Source: Candidatus Aquicultor primus
GTDB taxonomy: Bacteria; Actinomycetota; Aquicultoria; Aquicultorales; Aquicultoraceae
Direction of reading: 5' to 3'
Length of the DNA: 5,962 bases
NCBI GenBank assembly: GCA_001767575.1
Contig: MELI01000080.1
Coordinates: 1 to 5,962 of the forward strand
Positions 1 through 5,299 of the stretch are shown in pieces. A model generated the notes under the pieces. The model made no database searches. It was not told the DNA's origin and was given only the letters and a program-made list of their open reading frames with translations. The translations under genes were made by a program, and so were the position numbers. Numbering within the stretch: position 1 is the stretch's first letter; each line of letters begins with the position of its first letter.

Positions 1-216
1 CATCATACCCATGTAGAACGGGAACGCTGTCTTGATGAAATCGCCCACCGAGAGAATGCCGATAAGCTTGCCGGTCACGTCGAGTACTGCCAGCCCTTTA
101 ATGCCGACGCACTCCTCGCCCTCTCGCACGGTCCGCAAAAGTGTCACCGCCCTGAGTAGCGTGTCATCGGGTCTGAGAACATCTTGCGCGGGAACCATCA
201 AATCTTTCGCTTTCAT
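1..216 (-). CDS. CBS-domain protein, N-terminal part (runs off the left edge)
   Basis: The 72 visible residues begin MKAKDLMVPAQDVLRPDDTL and show the first half of a standard CBS domain. There is a DLM(V)P entry motif (residues 5-9), the amphipathic helix 'DDTLLRAVTLL' (17-27), a strand GLAVLD (41-46), GKLIGILS (49-56) and a closing VGDFIK (57-62). CBS domains usually come in pairs and bind AMP, ATP or SAM, often as a regulatory sensor; the second copy would lie beyond the edge. No signal peptide or membrane segment is visible. The ATG at 216 is chosen because a Shine-Dalgarno-like AAGGGGTGG lies just upstream. The gene follows the universal stress protein on the same strand after 209 bp, a common partnership in anaerobes. 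Between its two strands the domain has a Glu/Gly-rich loop (REGEECVGIKG, 31-41) slightly longer than usual, as in CBS proteins ending in 'VREGEECV/RGLAV' motifs. Full length and any fused domain are unknown. The CBS assignment is firm; the ligand is inference. Confidence 0.85.
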   Translation of the reverse strand, partial: MKAKDLMVPAQDVLRPDDTLLRAVTLLRTVREGEECVGIKGLAVLDVTGKLIGILSVGDFIKTAFPFYMGMM

Positions 217-425
217 ACAACCACCCCTTAAACAAGATTCTTAAATTATTAATTACGCATGCATGGCACGTAGACCTTTAGAGTTATTCGACAATTTTGT
301 GCGTTAACGATGTAATAAGTCGGGAAATGACGGCAAAACCGTATTGCTGAGAACTTACCGGGGACCGTGTTCTCTATGAAGTAACGCATGTCTCGAAAAA
401 GATATGGAGGTCAGGGATCGTCTTG
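217..425. other. Intergenic region between the universal stress protein and CBS genes
   Basis: No credible ORF lies here. An imperfect inverted repeat has arms GAGAAC (349-354) and GTTCTC (369-374), with a weak inner CGG/CCG pairing. A small ACGG/CCGT hairpin (330-342) follows in the minus-strand reading direction. Neither has a T-run after it, so I do not call a terminator for the stress-protein gene. The part nearest the CBS gene (about 232-255) is AT-rich, and a GCATGC palindrome sits next to it (258-263). A promoter could be there, but I find no good -35/-10 pair. Read-through from the stress-protein gene or a separate promoter are both possible. Confidence 0.5.
221..229 (-). promoter_or_regulatory. 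Ribosome binding site of the CBS-domain gene
   Basis: On the minus strand AAGGGGTGG stands four bases before the ATG at 216; its AAGGGG core is seven bases from the start codon. It closely resembles the AGGGGTGG site before the universal stress protein gene at 1277-1284, which supports both start choices. It suggests that this genome tolerates a GGGGTGG variant of the canonical GGAGG. Confidence 0.65.
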
Positions 426-1271
426 TTATTCCATTTTTACGACCAGAACAGGGACTTTAGCCTCCCCTATGACTCGTTCGGTAACGCTTCCCATGAGGAG
501 ACGGCTCAAACCGGTACGCCCATGGCTGCCCATGCAAATCATGTCGGCGCCAAACTCCTGCGCCGTATGTATAATCCTTTCGTGCGCATCACCTTCGTGC
601 ATGCTTGTATCCGCCTTGAGTTGCGCTTTCTCCACCATCTTCAGGGCATCCTTTAACATGCTCCTCGCGCCCTCCTCTAGCTGCTCCGCAATGTCCGGAT
701 AGAGGGCGTATGCTTCTGGATTGATGTCGACGACGGTTGTGATATGCAGTTCGCTTTTATACTTCGTCGCAAGCTTAATAGCACGCTCCATCGCGGCATC
801 GCCATATTTGGAGCCATCCACGGGAACAAGGATTTTGTCTAACTTAAGAACGCCCTCGCGAGGCATGACTAGAACATCTATCGGACTGTAGCCGATTACC
901 CTCGACGTAACACTTCCCATCAATACTCGCTCAAACCTGGTTAAGCCGCGCCGACCCATGACTATAAGGTCAACGTCATTTGCAGTTGCTGTTTTAACAA
1001 TGGCCTGATGGACTATTCCGGTCTCCATGACCGTCTTTATCTCGACACCCATCTCCTTCGCGATCTCGCGCGCTTCCGCCAAAACAGCCTCAGCCGGCCC
1101 GGTAAAGACCTCCTCGGTGGTTCCCACAAGCCCAAGCTCAAACTCAGCCCCGTAATAAAACGGTACCGTTATCGCTATGACCTCACCACCTGCCCGCTTA
1201 ACAAACGCAAGCGTTTGTTTGAGCGCGTTATTACTCGACTCCGACCCATCCACGGCAACCAGAATTTTCAT
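426..1271 (-). CDS. Tandem-domain universal stress protein (UspA family)
   Basis: A 281-residue cytoplasmic protein made of two full Usp domains. Domain 1 (about residues 1-138) opens MKILVAVDGSE and carries the ATP-binding pattern G-x2-G-x9-G-S at G106, G109 and G119. Domain 2 (about 145-281) opens KILVPVDGS and carries the same pattern at G248, G251 and G261, then ends in the typical VPVLVVK strand. The early Asp of each domain (D8, D152) is the usual adenine-contacting residue. Both halves therefore look able to bind ATP, unlike tandem Usps in which one half has decayed. Family members are linked to survival under energy or oxygen stress; the exact partner is unknown. The start is placed at the ATG at 1271, giving the canonical N-terminus. 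The ATG at 1274 (one extra Met) is the alternative. The longer frame from a GTG at 1280 is disfavoured because that codon lies inside the Shine-Dalgarno sequence. It stops with TAA at 426-428. A long, repeat-containing leader precedes it and a CBS gene follows. Confidence 0.93.
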   Translation of the reverse strand: MKILVAVDGSESSNNALKQTLAFVKRAGGEVIAITVPFYYGAEFELGLVGTTEEVFTGPAEAVLAEAREIAKEMGVEIKTVMETGIVHQAIVKTATANDVDLIVMGRRGLTRFERVLMGSVTSRVIGYSPIDVLVMPREGVLKLDKILVPVDGSKYGDAAMERAIKLATKYKSELHITTVVDINPEAYALYPDIAEQLEEGARSMLKDALKMVEKAQLKADTSMHEGDAHERIIHTAQEFGADMICMGSHGRTGLSRLLMGSVTERVIGEAKVPVLVVKME

Positions 1272-1276
1272 CATCG

Positions 1277-1284
1277 CCACCCCT
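1277..1284 (-). promoter_or_regulatory. Ribosome binding site of the universal stress protein gene
   Basis: AGGGGTGG on the minus strand lies five bases before the ATG at 1271 and two before the ATG at 1274. It contains the GTG at 1280, so that codon cannot be the start if this site is used. It decides the start in favour of 1271 (or 1274). Confidence 0.6.
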
Positions 1285-1296
1285 GTCGATCAAGAC

Positions 1297-1308
1297 CCGC
1301 CTTGGCGG
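1297..1308. repeat. Perfect 12-bp palindrome (CCGCCTTGGCGG)
   Basis: CCGCC and GGCGG arms flank a central TT on the plus strand; the sequence equals its own reverse complement. It lies 12 bp upstream of the stress-protein Shine-Dalgarno site. As RNA it could form only a very tight GC hairpin. As DNA it could be an operator half-site pair or a copy of a dispersed repeat. I see no second copy in the window. Function is unassigned. Confidence 0.6.
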
Positions 1309-1322
1309 ACATGCCTCACTTT

Positions 1323-1365
1323 TTCACTGCCTTCACTGCCTTCACTGCTTTGCAGCTTCACTGTC
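1323..1365. repeat. Short tandem repeat of a 9-bp unit (TTCACTGCC)
   Basis: Three adjacent copies occur on the plus strand at 1323-1331, 1332-1340 and 1341-1349 (the last ends T instead of C). A fourth, degenerate copy (TTCACTGTC) lies at 1357-1365 after a 7-base interruption. Read in the direction of the stress-protein gene the unit is GGCAGTGAA. It lies in the leader of that gene, about 50 bp before the start codon. The copies are too short and too few for CRISPR. Iterons for a regulator, or simple slippage, are both possible. Confidence 0.75.
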
Positions 1366-1412
1366 GTGGCCCTCGCTGATTTGCCGACGACAGCGTTGTT
1401 GGCTTCAACGCT
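1361..1412 (-). other. Two overlapping inverted repeats in the stress-protein leader
   Basis: Reading toward the stress-protein gene, the first hairpin has a perfect 7-bp stem AGCGTTG/CAACGCT (1392-1412) with a 7-base loop. The second has a perfect 7-bp stem CTGTCGT/ACGACAG (1361-1393) with a 19-base loop. The stems share two bases (1392-1393), so they must stack end to end or compete there. This could be a structured 5' leader, but it matches no riboswitch consensus that I can recognise. No T-run follows, so it is not an intrinsic terminator. Confidence 0.4.
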
Positions 1413-1518
1413 CGCCGTTTAATTACCTTCTATTAATAAATAAGTGCTTGCCCAATTATTTTTCCACATATTGCGTCTACTTAAACGACGAGCATGACCT
1501 TGTAGGCGCACAATGAAA

Positions 1519-1553
1519 ACGCTGAAGGCGAGGTTAGCCCCCGCCTTCAGCGT
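1519..1553 (-). terminator. Intrinsic terminator after the redox operon
   Basis: A perfect 12-bp stem ACGCTGAAGGCG (1519-1530) pairs with CGCCTTCAGCGT (1542-1553) around an 11-base loop. In the minus-strand direction the stem is followed at once by TTTTC, and in the plus-strand direction by GCTTTTG. It may therefore act in both directions, but every gene here is minus-strand, so its evident job is to end the operon whose stop codon is about 50 bases upstream. It separates that operon from the universal stress protein gene. Confidence 0.85.
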
Positions 1554-1606
1554 GCTTTTGACTAAGATTCTATACAAGCGTTGCGCCGTTTCAGGTCGCA
1601 GAATCC

Positions 1607-4600
1607 CTATGTGTCTTTGCGAACCGCGGATTCGGCTATCTTTTCCAGCCACCGTGGTTCGATAAACGTTGTTTGCTCATCACACGACGGCACCGTTGTG
1701 CCGCCTATCCCGATGCCGTCAAACGATATCGCACTGTACGCGGGAACCGTCCTGCGGATCTCGTCAAAGACATCGGATGCGGCCTCGTACCTCATCTCGT
1801 ACCCGAGACTCGACGACAAGTCGCTGATGATTCGCCACGTATGACGGCCGGCGACAGGCTCTATTGCCTGGTACAGGCGCTGAAGCCGCTGCTCGGAACT
1901 GGTAAACGTCCCATCGCTTTCAGCAAAAGTCGTCCCGGGAAGCACCACGTCGGCCTGGGCTACCGCATCAGTCAATACCGGTGCTATCGCAACCGTAAAA
2001 GTGCGACCGTCGCCGAGCAAACCGGCGCTTATGTCATCATCGGCCGCGGCTATCGCGACAATGCCCCGAAGCTGGCCGCTTCTGACGGCGGTCAGCGCAT
2101 CCTCGGAGTCAAGCCCTTCGCCCTTCGGCAGGCTCGCACCCCACAGCTCCTTGAACCGCGCGCGCGCGGTCGCTCCATAGACAGGCTCTTGTCCCGGCAG
2201 GTATTTCGAGGAGACGCCCATTTCTATCTGTCCCTGGCTGTTTCCATGGCCGCGAAGCGCGATGATACCCGCACCTGCGCGTGCTACGTTTCCGGTCACT
2301 AAGGCCAAGTTACTTAGGAGCACCAACTCCTCGACCTCGAGCTTATCGGCGTCGACTATTATCAACGGGTTCCTCGCCCTGACGTAGAGGTGAATAAACT
2401 CGATGACCTTGGCGGGCTTAATCCAAAACGACTCCGTCCATTTATCCATCGAATAGGGTTGGACGTTTTGCTCAAGCACCTCAAAACCGAGTGTGCGCCG
2501 CTCCATGAAGTCCCTATCGACCAGATTGTAATTAAAGACATAGTTTAGAACCGTCTGAAGCAACTCCTCGCTCATGCGCTTACTCACCTTGAGCGTCATG
2601 TTTGCGAAGGCATCGATGCGCGTCGGCTCGGAGTTGACTACCACAAGCCTGCTGCCCTTGCCCACAGCATCCTTGATCTTTAAGGATACTATCGGGTAAT
2701 CGGTGCAGACATCGCTGCCGAAGGCGACTATCAGGTCGCTCTGGTCTATGTCCGCAAACGAGCACGTCGACGAGTTCTTGCCGAAGCACTGCGCCAGCGC
2801 GTCGTTGACCGGCACGCCGACCGAGTTACCTATGTTGTTGGTGTTAAGAGCCATGCGCGCAAGCTTCTGCGCGAGGTAGCTCTCTTCGTTGGTCAATTTC
2901 GGCGACGCCAGCACGGCTATCTTGTCGCTTCCAAACTCCGATTTGACCCCCTTTAACCCCGCAGCTGCCGCAGTAAGCGCCTCGTCCCATGTCGCCGGCT
3001 CAAGCCGGCCGTCTCGCCTTACGAGCGGGCCGGTTATGCGCTTTTTACTATGCACGAAAGATAACCCGAAAGCACCTTTTTTGCAGAGATTGCCATCGTT
3101 GACCGCATTTTCGAGCGGCGATGCGACCTTTACGACCTTCGTACCCTTCACCCGCAAAGTCAGCGCGCAATCGATGCCGCACTGCGGGCAGGCCGATGGG
3201 ACGTCATCAGTCTTAAACGGGCCTGGTTTCGGCATGCTTACCTTGACTGATAGCGCGCCCGTCGGGCATGTTGAGACACACTGCCCACACGACTCGCACT
3301 GTGTCTCCTCAAGTGGTTGCCCAAGCGATGGCTGTATGAGCGTCTCAAAGCCGCGATGGACAAAGCTTATCGCGCCGAGACCCATAAGTTCGGAGCAGAT
3401 GCGCGCGCATCTCCCGCAGAGGATGCACTTATTGTTATCGCGCACTATGTAGCGGTGGTCGTCGGCTATCGGAAGGCGATGTTTCTCTCCGTCGAATCTT
3501 ACAGCATCGACTCCATACTCGGTCGAGAGCTTTCTCAGCTCGCAATCGAAGACATCGACGCAGCCGCACGATAGACACCGCGCCGCCTCCCGTAGGGCCG
3601 CTTCTTCTGAAAGACCCGACTCCACCTCGAGGAAATTTAGCTTTCTCACTTCAACGGAAATTGCCGGTAGTTTAGCTCTCGGGGTTTTGGCTACAGACTC
3701 AAATTCAGCCGCGTCTATCTCTGCAAGCGTCCCCTTGCTTACGTTAAACGGGGTGATGGCCGCGACGACCGGCTCACCACTGAGGTATAGGCCGATTGAA
3801 CGTGCCGCGCGCTTGCCGGCACCGACCGCTTGAACGACCGTTGCCGGACCGCTGGCGCCGTCACCGCCGCTGAAGACACCCTTTATCGATGTCTCCATCG
3901 TCACTTCGTCGATTGCGATATAACCCCACTTATTAAGAGCGGGCGCCGCCTCTCCGATATCGGCCGGCATGTCGAGCGTCTGCCCGATTGCGGCGATAAT
4001 CGTGTCGGCCTCGATTATAAACTCGGAGCCCTCGACCGGGACCGGCCGGCGCCGGCCCGAGCTATCGGCCTCGCCGAGTTCCATCTTTACGCATTCAATA
4101 CCGGTCACGCGATCGTCTTCTGCGACAATTCTTACGGGAGCCGACAAGAAATGAAATATCGCTCCCTCGTGCTCGGCCTCTTCGACCTCTTCGACGGCGG
4201 CCGGCATCTCATCTCGCGAACGACGGTAGACTACCATAACCTCTTTTGCACCGAGGCGCAGCGCGGTGCGCGCCGCGTCCATCGCGGTGTTGCCGCCGCC
4301 TATGACCGCAACCCTCTCGCCGAGCGCGACCTTTTTACCGAGCGCGACGTCGCGCAAGAAGTAGACGCCCGGCAACACGCCGGGGTGATCTTCACCTTCA
4401 ACCCGCATTTTCGAGCTGGCCTGTGCTCCAAGAGCCATGAATATTGCCCCGAAACCATCCTTCTTCAGGCTGTCGATATTAAAATCTTTGCCAAAGGCTG
4501 TATTGAGGTAAACCGCGTCGCACAACCCGGTAATCGTGGCTATCTCTTTATCGAGGTCGGCCTTGGGTAGGCGATATTCGGGTATGCCGTAGCGGAGCAT

Positions 4601-5287
4601 GCCGCCGAGATGCGGGCTCGCCTCGAATATCGTCACCGAATGGCCCTCTAGCGCAAGATAATGCGCGGTTGTCAAACCGGCGGGGCCGCCGCCGATAACG
4701 GCGACTTTATGCCCGGTCGATGGTTTTACATCCGGCATAAACGGACCGTCCGTCATATCATAGTCGGCGACAAAACGCTTGAGCGCGTTTATGGCCACCG
4801 GCTCATCGACGAGATTGCGCCGGCAATTCTGCTCGCAGAATCGCGGGCAGACCCTGCCGCATACACTCGGCAGCGGGTTCGACTCTTTAATAAGTTTGAG
4901 CGCCTCTTTGTACTGCCCGTCGGCGATGAGCGCTATTTGTCCCTGGATATCGATGCCCGCCGGGCATGCGAGCTTACACGGCGCCACGCAGTCACCGTAG
5001 TGGTCGGAGGCGAGCAACTCAAGGCATACCCTGCGAAGGGTAGCCAGATTATCGTTATTCGTCTGTATCTTCATGCCTTCGCTTACCCGGTTTGCGCACG
5101 CCGGCACAGGCCCGCGGGCACCCTCCACTTCAACCAGGCAGATACGGCAAGCGGCATACGGTTCAAGCCGCGGGTCGTGGCAGAGCGTCGGGATATCAAC
5201 ACCATTATGCCGGGCTGCATCAAGAATCGTGCTCCCCGCTGCTGCCTCGACCTCTGTGCCGTCTAAAAACAATTTTATGTTTGACAT
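1607..5287 (-). CDS. Multidomain iron-sulfur flavoprotein: 2Fe-2S + GltD/NfnB + ferredoxin + formate-dehydrogenase/NuoG-like fusion
   Basis: A 1226-residue cytoplasmic electron-transfer protein. Domains in order: NuoG-type 2Fe-2S (C36, C47, C50, C64); GltD-like N-terminal clusters (C100/C104/C108, then C143/C147/C151/C155); FAD Rossmann motif VIGGGPAG (197-204) with E222; NAD(P) motif VIGGGNTAMD (328-337) followed by YRRSRDEMP (354-362), whose arginines favour NADPH; closing FAD motif GVFSGGDG (470-477); a Cys group (C571, C574, C576, C582); two ferredoxin clusters (C621/624/627/631 and C664/667/670/674); the molybdopterin-family 4Fe-4S motif (C700, C703, C707, C735); and a molybdopterin-oxidoreductase core to about 1190. 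Where formate dehydrogenases have Cys/Sec-His the sequence reads NNIGNSVGVPVNDAL, with no Cys-His, and the usual C-terminal dinucleotide-binding domain is missing. The core is thus probably structural, as in NuoG. The ATG start has a strong GGAGGG site abutting the upstream stop codon. With its partner it probably moves electrons between NAD(H), NADP(H) and an iron-sulfur carrier. 'Formate dehydrogenase alpha subunit' is a likely automatic label but unsafe. Architecture is certain; reaction is inferred. Confidence 0.92.
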   Translation of the reverse strand: MSNIKLFLDGTEVEAAAGSTILDAARHNGVDIPTLCHDPRLEPYAACRICLVEVEGARGPVPACANRVSEGMKIQTNNDNLATLRRVCLELLASDHYGDCVAPCKLACPAGIDIQGQIALIADGQYKEALKLIKESNPLPSVCGRVCPRFCEQNCRRNLVDEPVAINALKRFVADYDMTDGPFMPDVKPSTGHKVAVIGGGPAGLTTAHYLALEGHSVTIFEASPHLGGMLRYGIPEYRLPKADLDKEIATITGLCDAVYLNTAFGKDFNIDSLKKDGFGAIFMALGAQASSKMRVEGEDHPGVLPGVYFLRDVALGKKVALGERVAVIGGGNTAMDAARTALRLGAKEVMVVYRRSRDEMPAAVEEVEEAEHEGAIFHFLSAPVRIVAEDDRVTGIECVKMELGEADSSGRRRPVPVEGSEFIIEADTIIAAIGQTLDMPADIGEAAPALNKWGYIAIDEVTMETSIKGVFSGGDGASGPATVVQAVGAGKRAARSIGLYLSGEPVVAAITPFNVSKGTLAEIDAAEFESVAKTPRAKLPAISVEVRKLNFLEVESGLSEEAALREAARCLSCGCVDVFDCELRKLSTEYGVDAVRFDGEKHRLPIADDHRYIVRDNNKCILCGRCARICSELMGLGAISFVHRGFETLIQPSLGQPLEETQCESCGQCVSTCPTGALSVKVSMPKPGPFKTDDVPSACPQCGIDCALTLRVKGTKVVKVASPLENAVNDGNLCKKGAFGLSFVHSKKRITGPLVRRDGRLEPATWDEALTAAAAGLKGVKSEFGSDKIAVLASPKLTNEESYLAQKLARMALNTNNIGNSVGVPVNDALAQCFGKNSSTCSFADIDQSDLIVAFGSDVCTDYPIVSLKIKDAVGKGSRLVVVNSEPTRIDAFANMTLKVSKRMSEELLQTVLNYVFNYNLVDRDFMERRTLGFEVLEQNVQPYSMDKWTESFWIKPAKVIEFIHLYVRARNPLIIVDADKLEVEELVLLSNLALVTGNVARAGAGIIALRGHGNSQGQIEMGVSSKYLPGQEPVYGATARARFKELWGASLPKGEGLDSEDALTAVRSGQLRGIVAIAAADDDISAGLLGDGRTFTVAIAPVLTDAVAQADVVLPGTTFAESDGTFTSSEQRLQRLYQAIEPVAGRHTWRIISDLSSSLGYEMRYEAASDVFDEIRRTVPAYSAISFDGIGIGGTTVPSCDEQTTFIEPRWLEKIAESAVRKDT

Positions 5288-5293
5288 CTTCTA

Positions 5294-5299
5294 CCCTCC
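5294..5299 (-). promoter_or_regulatory. Ribosome binding site of the fusion gene, abutting the upstream stop
   Basis: GGAGGG on the minus strand begins directly after the TAA of the flavoprotein gene (5302-5300), so the stop itself completes a TAAGGAGGG site. It is six bases from the ATG at 5287. The arrangement suggests translational coupling and so a fixed stoichiometry of the two subunits. Confidence 0.85.

Larger units (their letters stand above)
1281..1606. other. Non-coding gap between the redox operon and the stress-protein gene
   Basis: This 326-bp gap has no credible gene. From the redox-operon end it holds the operon terminator (1519-1553), an AT-rich stretch (about 1418-1465), two leader inverted repeats, the 9-bp tandem repeats, the 12-bp palindrome and the stress-protein ribosome site. 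The AT-rich stretch is the likeliest place for the stress-protein promoter. A weak candidate pairs TTGGGC (1450-1455) with TAGAAG (1427-1432) across 17 bases on the minus strand. It matches the sigma-70 consensus poorly, so it is not listed as a promoter. Confidence 0.5.

Noticed and set aside
330..374. Intrinsic terminator after the universal stress protein gene
   Set aside because: The hairpins are short or imperfect and no T-run follows in the minus direction.
1272..1280. GTG at 1280 as start of the universal stress protein
   Set aside because: It lies inside the AGGGGTGG ribosome site and would add MAM before the canonical N-terminus.
1323..1365. CRISPR array
   Set aside because: The unit is only 9 bp and directly tandem, without spacers.
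1419..1652. 77-residue minus-strand frame overlapping the end of the fusion gene
   Set aside because: It runs straight through the intrinsic terminator and overlaps coding sequence in another frame; no Shine-Dalgarno site or domain.
2790..2830. Selenocysteine UGA with SECIS element in the molybdopterin domain
   Set aside because: The reading frame has no in-frame UGA there, and the residues aligning with the Sec position are ordinary sense codons.
3830..4570. 246-residue open frame on the plus strand (also 1673-2302, 4661-5266 and 2889-3452)
   Set aside because: These lie antisense to the fusion gene, have no recognisable domain and are explained by its G+C-rich codons.
1607..5287. Calling the fusion a functional formate dehydrogenase alpha subunit
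   Set aside because: The overall fold family fits, but the Cys/Sec-His motif and C-terminal cofactor domain are missing, so the catalytic name is not supported.
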